Below, one piece after another: positions 23,012-30,061 of a stretch of 30,061 nucleotides of DNA. The notes beneath the pieces are model-generated. The model was not told where the DNA came from, made no database searches, and worked only from the letters and a program-made list of their open reading frames with translations. The translations under genes were made by a program, and so were the position numbers. Source of the stretch: JBEKSX01 sp049516635 (GTDB lineage: Bacteria > Bacteroidota > Ignavibacteria > Tepidaquicellales > OLB5). The stretch lies in NCBI GenBank assembly GCA_049516635.1, contig JBEKSX010000056.1, positions 1-30,061 on the forward strand, given 5' to 3'. Each line of letters starts with the position of its first letter. Positions within the stretch are counted from its first letter, which is position 1.

Positions 23012-24421
23012 TCACTCATCTATTATTGCGGTCATAAATTCAGCTTCAGCAGCAAGCTCTCCGTTCAAACGGTTCTTATAAGCTCTGGACCTCAGCTTGT
23101 AAATATTTTTCTTCCTGTCAAGAACCTCGACCTCAAAGAAAAGCTGATCACCGGGTATCACCGGTTTTCTGAATTTCGCCTTATCAATCGAAACAAAGTA
23201 TGCGATTTTATTTTCATAGTTATCAAAAAAGCTCAGGAGCAATACCCCGCCTGTCTGAGCCATTGCTTCTATTATAAGCACTCCCGGCATGATCGGTTTT
23301 TGCGGAAAATGGCCCTGGAAGAACGGTTCATTAACCGTAACATTTTTAACTCCAACGATCCTCTTTCCGGGTTCCATCTCAATAATTTTATCCACCAGCA
23401 GGAACGGGTAACGGTGGGGAAGCATTTTTCTAATGGCATTAATATCGAAAATTGAATCACCGTCCTTAGCAGGCTCCACCTGGTATTTCATCTTCAGCTT
23501 TTTCTGTTCGTAGAGCTTTCTCAGCATTTTTACAAATTCGATATTTGCTTTATGCCCCGGACGGGCAGCCATAATGTGACCTTTTATAGGTGCTCCGATC
23601 AATGCCAGGTCCCCTATCAGATCAAGAAGCTTATGTCTTGCTGGTTCATTTCTGAATCGAAGCTTATTGTTATTCAATATGCCGTTCTCGCCCAGAACAA
23701 CACCTTCATCTATGCCTAATCTCTTCATCATCCCCCGAAGCTGTTCCTGGGTAAGATCTCTGTCCACTATAACAACTGCGTTGTCGAATTTACCCCCTTT
23801 TATTAATCCCTGTTCGGAAAGCTCTTCGACCTCATGTAAAAAGCAAAAAGTCCTTGCAGGAGCAAATTCTGATGCAAATTCTTTTTCCAGATTGAACAAT
23901 CCCGTATATTGCGAGCCCAGTGCCGGGTTCCAGTAATCTATCATAACCGTTACTTTAAAATCATCAAGCGGAAGAGCTACGATCTGGACTTCATTCTTAT
24001 TATCATGATAATCGACGGTTTGTTCGATTACGAGATAATCCTTGGGAGCGTTCTGTTCGGTAAATCCTGCTTCCAGTAAGATATCGACGAATGGTTTTGA
24101 ACTTCCGTCTGTTACAGGAGGTTCGTTTGTTGTGAGCTCTACTATCAAGTTATCTATCTCGCAGCCCATAATAGCTGCAAGTACATGCTCTACGGTTCTC
24201 ACCTCAGCTTTTCCGACTGCTATTGTAGTACCACGGGATATATCTGTTACGTGGTCGATATCCGCTAATATCTCCGGGGAATCTTTCAGGTCAACACGCT
24301 TAAACCTTATTCCGTAGTTCTCCGGTGCCGGTTTAAACGTCAGTTTGGAATGATTACCCGTATGCAGTCCAATGCCTGTTATAGAAATATCTCTGGAAAT
24401 AGTTCTTTGTTTTGTAAGCAT
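23012..24421 (-). CDS. lpxC-fabZ: Bifunctional LpxC deacetylase / FabZ dehydratase fusion
   Basis: A 469-residue fusion of two cytosolic enzymes. The LpxC part (about 1-310) removes acetyl from UDP-3-O-acyl-N-acetylglucosamine, the committed step of lipid A synthesis. Zinc ligands are His79 (RTVEHVLAA), His263 and Asp267 (HKLLDLIGD); His290 is the expected general base. The FabZ part (about 323-469) dehydrates 3-hydroxyacyl-ACP: LPHRYPFLLVDKI (334-346), His371 in GHFP and Glu385 in MPGVLIIEAMAQ. All key residues are present in both halves. This fusion is a known trait of the Bacteroidota/Chlorobiota. It is the last gene of the operon, 7 nt after lpxD. lpxA, often next in related genomes, is not here. 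Confidence 0.97.
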   Translation of the reverse strand: MLTKQRTISRDISITGIGLHTGNHSKLTFKPAPENYGIRFKRVDLKDSPEILADIDHVTDISRGTTIAVGKAEVRTVEHVLAAIMGCEIDNLIVELTTNEPPVTDGSSKPFVDILLEAGFTEQNAPKDYLVIEQTVDYHDNKNEVQIVALPLDDFKVTVMIDYWNPALGSQYTGLFNLEKEFASEFAPARTFCFLHEVEELSEQGLIKGGKFDNAVVIVDRDLTQEQLRGMMKRLGIDEGVVLGENGILNNNKLRFRNEPARHKLLDLIGDLALIGAPIKGHIMAARPGHKANIEFVKMLRKLYEQKKLKMKYQVEPAKDGDSIFDINAIRKMLPHRYPFLLVDKIIEMEPGKRIVGVKNVTVNEPFFQGHFPQKPIMPGVLIIEAMAQTGGVLLLSFFDNYENKIAYFVSIDKAKFRKPVIPGDQLFFEVEVLDRKKNIYKLRSRAYKNRLNGELAAEAEFMTAIIDE

Positions 24422-24428
24422 GGGAGAT

Positions 24429-25457
24429 TTATTTTTTTATTTTATTTTCAAGATTCTTTATTTTTTCTTTGAGTATTTCCAATTCTCTTAATGACGCTTC
24501 CTGCCTTAACTCTTTCTTCTGGGTCTGGGCGCGGTAACCTGAATACACACCCGGTTTAGTAATCGATTTCGATACATTGGTAGCTGCAGTAATTATCACA
24601 TCATCGCATACTTCGATATGCCCTACAAATCCTGCTTTCCCGCCGATAATGCAATTCCTGCCTATCTTTGTGCTTCCTGCTACGCCTGTCTGGGCTGCTA
24701 TCACGGTGTTTTCACCTATTACAACATTATGAGCTATTTGAATCTGGTTGTCCAGCTTTACCCCCCGGCATATGAGGGTCTCGCCCAATGTAGCACGGTC
24801 GATAGTACATCCGCTTCCTATTTCCACATCATCCTCTATAACTACGATCCCTCTTTGAGGGATCTTTCGGTATGTACCATCCTTATTCTTTGCCTGCCCG
24901 AATCCATCGCTGCCTACTACGGCACCGGAATGAATTATCACACGGTTTCCTATTCTGCATCCGTTGTAGATTGTAACATTCGGATGGATCAAAACATCAT
25001 CACCTATCACAACACCAGCCATTAGAACGCAGTTCGGAAGAATTCTCACTTTCCTGCCAATTTTGCATTCATCGCCTATATAACAATGCGCTCCTATACT
25101 TATATCATCAGGGGATATCTCTGCCGATTTGCTGATAACAGCAGAATTATCTATCCCCATCTTCAGCAATTCGACCACAGGTGCAAATCTATCAAGCAGC
25201 TCAACGAATGCTAAATACGGGTCATCAGCAATGATCACTGGTACCTTCCTGTCACCGCTTAGGTGTTTATTAAAAGATCTGGATACTATAATAGCACCTG
25301 CCCGGGTGCTATTATAAAATTTTTCATAAACAGGATTAGCTATGAATGTTATCTCATGCGGTCGAGCCGATTCGATCTTACCGACTCCCGTTATTTCTAC
25401 TTCACCATCTCCGTCCAGTTTACCATTCAATAATTTTACTATTTCGGATAGTTTCAT
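24429..25457 (-). CDS. lpxD: UDP-3-O-(3-hydroxyacyl)glucosamine N-acyltransferase
   Basis: Adds the second 3-hydroxyacyl chain, to the 2-amino group of UDP-3-O-acylglucosamine, in lipid A synthesis. The 342 residues comprise a uridine-binding N-terminal domain (about 1-100), a left-handed beta-helix of hexapeptide repeats (about 105-290) and a C-terminal helix (about 315-342). The catalytic histidine is in IQIAHN within the repeats. The segment GSDGFGQAKNKDG and the GGKAGFVGHIEV coil are family hallmarks. The start is an ATG. It sits 25 nt after an ompH-like gene and 7 nt before lpxC-fabZ, in the usual envelope operon. Confidence 0.97.
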   Translation of the reverse strand: MKLSEIVKLLNGKLDGDGEVEITGVGKIESARPHEITFIANPVYEKFYNSTRAGAIIVSRSFNKHLSGDRKVPVIIADDPYLAFVELLDRFAPVVELLKMGIDNSAVISKSAEISPDDISIGAHCYIGDECKIGRKVRILPNCVLMAGVVIGDDVLIHPNVTIYNGCRIGNRVIIHSGAVVGSDGFGQAKNKDGTYRKIPQRGIVVIEDDVEIGSGCTIDRATLGETLICRGVKLDNQIQIAHNVVIGENTVIAAQTGVAGSTKIGRNCIIGGKAGFVGHIEVCDDVIITAATNVSKSITKPGVYSGYRAQTQKKELRQEASLRELEILKEKIKNLENKIKK

Positions 25458-25482
25458 TTTTCGATGCCGCTTTCATTCGGAG

Positions 25483-25998
25483 TTACTTGTTTTCCAGCTT
25501 TCTGATCACTTTCTGGGTAAGGTCATATTTATCGTTCATATACAGTAAAGTAAGCTCACTGCTCCTGTCAAAAACGAAATCATATCCTCCTTCTTTTGCC
25601 ACATCCTGTATCGCTTTGAATACCTTATCCTGAACCGGTTTCATGAGCTCATTTTGTTTCTGAAAATATTCACCGTTCTCGCCAAACTTCGATAGTTGAA
25701 AGTCCGCGATCCTTTTTTCCAGAGTACTTATGGAATCCTCTCTCTGTTTCTTAATGTTTTCCGTAAGAATAAGCTTTTTCTTTTCATAATCATCTTTCAT
25801 CGTTTTGAGCGAATCGTCCAGCTGCTGGATCTGAGATTTCCACCCCGATACGAGGTTGTCCAGGTTCTTCTGCGCATCTTTAGCATCTTCCATGCCATCG
25901 ATGATGATCTTTGAATCCACGTATCCTATCTTCTCCTGAGAGAACACACACGATGATATCAGCAGGATAACCGCTGATATTAAAATTCTAAATTTCAT
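25483..25998 (-). CDS. OmpH/Skp-family periplasmic chaperone (second copy)
   Basis: 171 residues: signal sequence, then the family N-terminal strand EKIGYVDSKIII. A long charged coiled-coil region (about 45-110) and a C-terminal module (KPVQDKVFKAIQDVAKEGGYDFVFDRSS) follow. Skp proteins form trimers that hold unfolded outer-membrane proteins for BamA. The signal contains ISSC, a possible lipobox, so membrane anchoring instead of free periplasmic location cannot be excluded; cleavage after VFS is equally plausible. It lies between a related gene and lpxD. The two copies differ a lot outside the end motifs, so the duplication is old. Confidence 0.92.
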   Translation of the reverse strand: MKFRILISAVILLISSCVFSQEKIGYVDSKIIIDGMEDAKDAQKNLDNLVSGWKSQIQQLDDSLKTMKDDYEKKKLILTENIKKQREDSISTLEKRIADFQLSKFGENGEYFQKQNELMKPVQDKVFKAIQDVAKEGGYDFVFDRSSELTLLYMNDKYDLTQKVIRKLENK

Positions 25999-26038
25999 GC
26001 TGTTAAATGGATAAAAGAGAAATTTCAGTTAATTAGCT

Positions 26039-26587
26039 TTATTTCATCTTATCGAGAACTTTGAAAGTAATATCCAGATCCTTATCTCCGTAAATAAGAG
26101 AATCGGAAGCTTTATCCAGCACCATGTTATATTTCAGCTCTTTTGCCACCTGTTCAATTACTTTGGTAATTTTTTCTTTTATCGGTTTGAACATTTCCAC
26201 CTGTGTGCTAGCAAAACTCTGGTTAGCAGATTGCTTGTATTCCGTAAGGTCCTGATCCATTTTCTGAAGATCGGTTTGCATAGCGCTTATCTCACTTTCA
26301 AGTGCTGTGATCTGGTCCGGTTTAAGCGAACCCGACTGAACCTGTTTTTGTGCTTCTTCGTATTTTGATTTAAACTCGTCCGCTTTTTTCTTTATCTCAG
26401 ACTCTTTGGTGTTTATCGTGTCGTAATACTGCTTCTGTATCTCTTCGAGCTTCTTCTGCACTTCCTGAGCTTCGGGAAGCTGTTTGATAATTATTTCGCT
26501 GTCAACAAAAGCTAATTTTACCTGTGAAAAAGAAATGCAAGAAACAGCGAAGAATAATATCACTGCTGTTAATATTGAGTTCCTCAA
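26039..26587 (-). CDS. OmpH/Skp-family periplasmic chaperone (first copy)
   Basis: 182 residues with a signal sequence followed by VKLAFVDSEIIIKQLPEAQEVQKKLEE. A long coiled coil with many Lys/Glu/Gln residues covers about 45-130. The ending KPIKEKITKVIEQVAKELKYNMVLDKA is typical for OmpH. It would chaperone outer-membrane proteins between Sec and the BamA encoded just upstream. The start is TTG (26585-26587), supported by AAGGAG 6 nt before it. It is separated from bamA by 112 nt without a terminator, and from the second copy by 40 nt, so co-transcription is likely. Confidence 0.93.
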   Translation of the reverse strand: MRNSILTAVILFFAVSCISFSQVKLAFVDSEIIIKQLPEAQEVQKKLEEIQKQYYDTINTKESEIKKKADEFKSKYEEAQKQVQSGSLKPDQITALESEISAMQTDLQKMDQDLTEYKQSANQSFASTQVEMFKPIKEKITKVIEQVAKELKYNMVLDKASDSLIYGDKDLDITFKVLDKMK

Positions 26588-26593
26588 TTATAT

Positions 26594-26599
26594 CTCCTT
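26594..26599 (-). promoter_or_regulatory. Shine-Dalgarno fixing a TTG start
   Basis: AAGGAG on the minus strand, 6 nt before the TTG at 26587. The strength and spacing of the site decide the start of the first ompH-like gene, which has no ATG in its signal sequence. Confidence 0.7.
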
Positions 26600-26699
26600 A
26601 TTTTTGATTTTTATTAAATATTATGCGGTATTATTTAATTACTCTCAGATGAATAACAGATTAATTTTATATATCCCGCAGATTTAAAATCATTGATTA

Positions 26700-29075
26700 T
26701 CAGAATCCCTTTCCGAACTGGAAATGGAACAGCCAGGCCGGACTTTGGTTATCTACTATCTTTCTGTCAAAGCCGTACCCGAGATCAAACCCGATAATGC
26801 CAACTGCCGGTAGCATCAGTCTAATTCCAAAACCTACAGACCTTCTGATATCCAATGGATTAAAGGTCCTGAACGAAGGCCAGACATTGCCTGCTTCACC
26901 GAATAAGCTGAAATAAACGGGAATCGGGTCCTGGGTTAACGAATATCTGAGTTCTACCCCGTATTTAAGCAGTACCCTGCCGCCTATAGAATTCCCTGCA
27001 CTGTTAAGAGGACCTATAGTCCTGTCATCATAACCGCGTAAGGCAACTGTATTATAAGCAAGACCGCTTCCACCCATGAAGAGGTATTCGTTAGGAGGAA
27101 TGTAACCGTCTTTGGCAAGACTGCTGATAGTTTGAAACAGCATATTGCTATATAGTATCAACTTGCCCACATTGTCCAGCCTGTTATATGCTTCAGCACT
27201 GAATGAATATTTCTGAAAGTTGATACTTCCTATCAGATTAGCTCCGGCAATTTCAACGCCCAAAGCAACCTTACTGCCTATGGTCGGGAAAATAGGATTA
27301 TCTGTAGAATTTCTGGTGATGGTCTGACCTATGCTTAACTGGTTTCTTACCCCGGTCTCGTAAATTCCCGCTCCATCTATGACATCGGTCCTGTCGAACT
27401 TAATGAACCAGTCACCACGAAAATAATCATCAGGGAACTTGAACCTCCTGCCGAAGTTTAAAGTACCTCCCGTTTCGCGGATAGCGAACGTATAGTTCTG
27501 GTAAGTGTCGAATAAATTCACTCCGACTAGTGTAGGGGTATTATAAAGCCATGGTTCCGTGAAACCGAGGCTGAAAGTCCTGAATGTCCCGCTGGAACCA
27601 AAATCCCACTGGAAGCTCAATATCTGACCGGCGCCGCCGGAGAACGGATCGGATATATCAAAATTATTGAACGTAACACCGACACTGCCGGAGATACCGA
27701 ACGTCTGGCTCCATCCGACCGATGCATTCAGCTGATCAGAAGACCTTTCGTCGAAAGAATAAACCAGGTCTACGGTTGTATCGTTACGCTGGACAAAATC
27801 ATAATTAAGTTTTTCGGGATTAAAATAATTTAAACTATTCAACTGCCTCAGGCTTCTGAACATATCGGCTTTATTAAAATATTGCCCCGGTAGTGTATAC
27901 AGCTCGCGCCTTATCACTTTGTCCTGGGTCTTCGTGTTTCCCGTAAATGAAATCAATCCGATCCTGTACTGCTTGTTCTCGGTGATATGTATTGTGAGAT
28001 CAACCTTATTTTCGTCGACCACATTTTCTTCTATCTCCTGCTGCAATCCCAGATAACCGTTATCCAGATAAAGAGACGCAATGTCTGTCTGGTTTTCATT
28101 ACCCTTCAGGTTTTGTTCGAATTTTTTTGCATTATAAATATCACCGGGTTTGAGTTCAAGCCTTTCGAGGAGCAGAGTATCTTTGTAAATCTTGTTACCC
28201 GTAAATCTGATACTGTTAATTCTGTATCTTTTACCCTCGTTCACCTTGATTTTAATATCCATCAATTCCTTATTATGGCTGTATGAAAAATTATCACTGA
28301 TTATCGATGCATCTTTATACCCCTGTTCTCTGTAATAATCCACAATTGAATGCTTATCCTTATCATAATCATCCTTGTTGAACCTCGCTTTTTCCCAGAA
28401 CTTCCACCATTGAAGTTCGGATGTAGCATCCATAGAACCTCTCAGAGCACTTGCAGGAACATGATAATTTCCTTCAAAGAGTATCTTTTTTACGCTTAAC
28501 TTGCTTCCCTCATTTATCTTTACCCGCACCTGAGCATCATTGGAACTGTTCACAATGTCATCTACTTTTACTTCCGAGAGAGGATATCCCTCATCTATAT
28601 ACATCTTCTTGATATTATACTCTATATCCTTTAAAGTTTGGGGGGTGATCACTTCCCCTTTGGAAAGAGGTATCTTATCCCGCAGATCTTTTTCGCTGAA
28701 CTCGTCATTCCCGCTGAACTTTATGTCATCGAGTTTGGGTAGTTCGGTTACCTTAATAACAAAGTAAGCATCATTACCTATTTTTTTATCCACAACTATA
28801 TCTATATCGGAGAAAAGGTTCAGGTTCCACAACCTGTTTATTGCGTCCGTTGTTTCACTGGAAGGGATTGTTACTTCAGAACCGATCTTCAGCCCGCTGT
28901 TAGCTATAATGATCTTCGAATCGTAAAATTTATTTCCTTCGGTCGTGATAGATATGACCCTATAGGTAGCCGGACCCTCTTCTCCCTGGGCAAAAGCTCG
29001 GGTAGTATATAAAGCTGTAATCAATAATATAAATATTGCGTAAAAACAGGCAGTGCCTGATCTGTAATATTTCAT
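26700..29075 (-). CDS. bamA: Outer-membrane protein assembly factor BamA (Omp85)
   Basis: The core subunit of the outer-membrane insertion machine, 791 residues, which is normal. A signal peptide (about 1-29, AFA-QGEEG) is followed by about five POTRA domains (about 35-435); VKINEGSKLSVKKILFEGN and VNEGKRYRINSIRFTGN are typical POTRA strands. A C-terminal 16-stranded barrel follows (about 450-791). The barrel includes the region with GYDDRTIGP (the VRGF/Y-type substrate-gate motif reads LRGYDDRTIG) and ends in an aromatic C-terminal strand, LFHFQFGKGF. Its ATG overlaps the uppS stop by one base (TAATG), so it is translationally coupled. Two ompH genes follow. Confidence 0.97.
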   Translation of the reverse strand: MKYYRSGTACFYAIFILLITALYTTRAFAQGEEGPATYRVISITTEGNKFYDSKIIIANSGLKIGSEVTIPSSETTDAINRLWNLNLFSDIDIVVDKKIGNDAYFVIKVTELPKLDDIKFSGNDEFSEKDLRDKIPLSKGEVITPQTLKDIEYNIKKMYIDEGYPLSEVKVDDIVNSSNDAQVRVKINEGSKLSVKKILFEGNYHVPASALRGSMDATSELQWWKFWEKARFNKDDYDKDKHSIVDYYREQGYKDASIISDNFSYSHNKELMDIKIKVNEGKRYRINSIRFTGNKIYKDTLLLERLELKPGDIYNAKKFEQNLKGNENQTDIASLYLDNGYLGLQQEIEENVVDENKVDLTIHITENKQYRIGLISFTGNTKTQDKVIRRELYTLPGQYFNKADMFRSLRQLNSLNYFNPEKLNYDFVQRNDTTVDLVYSFDERSSDQLNASVGWSQTFGISGSVGVTFNNFDISDPFSGGAGQILSFQWDFGSSGTFRTFSLGFTEPWLYNTPTLVGVNLFDTYQNYTFAIRETGGTLNFGRRFKFPDDYFRGDWFIKFDRTDVIDGAGIYETGVRNQLSIGQTITRNSTDNPIFPTIGSKVALGVEIAGANLIGSINFQKYSFSAEAYNRLDNVGKLILYSNMLFQTISSLAKDGYIPPNEYLFMGGSGLAYNTVALRGYDDRTIGPLNSAGNSIGGRVLLKYGVELRYSLTQDPIPVYFSLFGEAGNVWPSFRTFNPLDIRRSVGFGIRLMLPAVGIIGFDLGYGFDRKIVDNQSPAWLFHFQFGKGF

Positions 29076-29857
29076 TAAGCGTTTCTTTTCTTTTGAATTT
29101 GCTTTGTGGTCATACCGAATCTCCGCTCTCGTCCCTGGTATTCGCGTATTGCCTCGTAAAGATGTTCTCTCCTGAAATCCGGCCAGAAATGCCTGTCAAA
29201 ATAAAGCTCCGTGTATGCCGTTTCCCACAACAAGAAATTACTGATTCTGAAATCCCCGCCTGTACGGATAAGCAGGTCCGGGTCCGGTATGTCTTTCGTA
29301 ACAAGTTTTTCCCTGAATAGTTTTTCATTCAGCTCATCAATTTTGAACTTCGAGTGCTTAAACTCCTCACAGCTATTTCTCACGGCATTAATAATGTCCC
29401 ATCTCCCGCTGTAGCTCAGAGCCAGAACAAGGGTCATAAGCTTGTTATTCCTTGTCTTTTCTTTGGCATCATTAAGCTCCCGGAGCACTCTATCAGGCAG
29501 ATAGCTCATATCACCAATAGCCGTGAGCTTAACATTATTTTCGTGAAGTTTATCAGTCTCATCTCGTAATGCTTTTATCAGCAAACGCATGAGGACGGTG
29601 ACCTCGGATTTAGGGCGTTTCCAGTTCTCCGTGGAAAAAGTATATAAAGTGAGAAATTTAATGCCCAGCTGTCCGGATGCTTCAACAATATCCCGAACCG
29701 AATTAACTCCCTCTCTGTGCCCGAACGTCCTGTGCCTATTCTTCTGCTGAGCCCACCTGCCATTACCATCCATTATTATCGCAACATGACGGGGGATTTC
29801 ACCAGATTTTTTGAGAAGGTCCTGCTGTTTCTTATCTTCAGGGGAAGGTTCTTTCAA
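29075..29857 (-). CDS. uppS: Isoprenyl transferase (undecaprenyl diphosphate synthase)
   Basis: Condenses isopentenyl diphosphate units onto farnesyl diphosphate to make the undecaprenyl carrier for peptidoglycan and O-antigen. 260 residues. The substrate/Mg site IIMDGNGRWA has the catalytic Asp30. FSTENWKRP (74-82) and ALSYSGRWDI (146-155) fit the family, the latter in a form common in Bacteroidota. The C-terminal site reads RTGGDFRISNFLLWETAYTELYF: Glu217 is conserved, but the usual Glu of GGE is Asp202. The start is TTG (29855-29857). An in-frame stop lies about 24 nt upstream, so no longer form is possible. It is the first gene of the envelope operon, with an extended -10 promoter candidate. 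Confidence 0.96.
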   Translation of the reverse strand: MKEPSPEDKKQQDLLKKSGEIPRHVAIIMDGNGRWAQQKNRHRTFGHREGVNSVRDIVEASGQLGIKFLTLYTFSTENWKRPKSEVTVLMRLLIKALRDETDKLHENNVKLTAIGDMSYLPDRVLRELNDAKEKTRNNKLMTLVLALSYSGRWDIINAVRNSCEEFKHSKFKIDELNEKLFREKLVTKDIPDPDLLIRTGGDFRISNFLLWETAYTELYFDRHFWPDFRREHLYEAIREYQGRERRFGMTTKQIQKKRNA

Positions 29858-29925
29858 ATCGATTTTATGCTTTTTTTCCTAAAAAGTGAGAAATCTTTTA
29901 AAAATTCGACTCTCAAGTTAGTTTT

Positions 29926-29934
29926 ATTATACCA
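29926..29934 (-). promoter_or_regulatory. Candidate extended -10 promoter of the uppS-bamA-lpx operon
   Basis: On the minus strand TGGTATAAT combines the extended -10 TGn with a perfect TATAAT (29926-29931). No strong -35 lies 17 nt upstream, as is usual for extended -10 promoters. The predicted leader is about 62 nt before the uppS TTG. No other promoter-like site or terminator was seen inside the operon. Confidence 0.5.
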
Positions 29935-30022
29935 AAAATGCAATCAATAAATGCAGATAAGCGTTGTAGTTACAATTTTTTTCAAAAATAAACCATTTAA
30001 TTCCTAATTTAAAAGGAATAGG

Positions 30023-30061
30023 ATGCGAATTCTCTTTTTATCCCCGCTATTATTATCTTGT
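30023..30061 (+). CDS. Start of an exported protein or lipoprotein (cut by window edge)
   Basis: ATG at 30023-30025 follows AAAAGGA (30011-30017) with 5 nt spacing. The thirteen visible codons read MRILFLSPLLLSC, a positively charged start followed by a hydrophobic run. This is typical for a signal peptide, and LLSC may be a lipobox. The gene is divergent from uppS and continues beyond the window, so no function can be given. Only 39 nt are visible; a chance frame is possible. Confidence 0.5.
   Translation, partial: MRILFLSPLLLSC

Overview
The window looks like chromosomal DNA of a Gram-negative member of the Bacteroidota/Chlorobiota (FCB) group, most likely an Ignavibacteria-type lineage. 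Three observations support this. Three large exported proteins end in type IX secretion sorting domains with the NYPNPFNP signature. LpxC and FabZ are fused in one protein. The envelope order is uppS-bamA-ompH-ompH-lpxD-lpxC/fabZ. Family assignments come from reading motifs; no database search was possible. No rRNA, tRNA, CRISPR array or intact transposase was seen. The organism appears to use TTG starts often: at least six genes have no credible ATG.

Layout, left to right. (1) 27-3131, minus strand: a tetrapyrrole operon read hemX/ccsA-like, hemA, hemC, with ATGA coupling between hemA and hemC. (2) 3509-6632, plus strand: a secreted alpha/beta-hydrolase with a rearranged nucleophile motif, then a T9SS-exported beta-propeller of eight repeats. 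(3) 6640-9096: a repeat-rich zone around a membrane-anchored VWA protein. It holds stacked palindromes, a strong bidirectional terminator, a five-unit palindromic array and a 9-bp tandem repeat that runs into the end of the next gene. (4) 9072-14707, minus: an APC permease overlapping a PIG-L deacetylase, a small lipoprotein, an acyl-CoA dehydrogenase and a FabL/FabI-like enoyl reductase. (5) 14912-18915, minus: two tandem paralogous T9SS-exported Asp-box proteins, each with its own terminator. (6) 19366-21620, minus: a GT-C membrane glycosyltransferase coupled by ATGA to a sugar-1-phosphate nucleotidyltransferase. (7) 21651-22007, minus: an unlabelled decayed MFS transporter tail, then a plus-strand M23 peptidase. 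(8) 23012-29857, minus: the outer-membrane biogenesis operon uppS-bamA-ompH-ompH-lpxD-lpxC/fabZ. (9) 30023 to the edge: the start of a plus-strand exported protein.

How the genes fit together. Region 8 makes the lipid carrier (UppS), inserts outer-membrane proteins (BamA with two OmpH/Skp chaperones) and builds lipid A (LpxD, LpxC) with its acyl dehydratase (FabZ). The lipoprotein, VWA protein, M23 peptidase and T9SS cargo proteins would act in or beyond that envelope. The enoyl reductase and acyl-CoA dehydrogenase concern fatty-acid metabolism. No complete novel defence or mobile system was recognised. The most unusual material is the palindromic and nonamer repeat content (including copies inside coding sequence), the decayed MFS gene, the swapped Ser/Gly in the hydrolase, the apparently shortened PIG-L gene and a possible two-state hairpin after the exported paralog.
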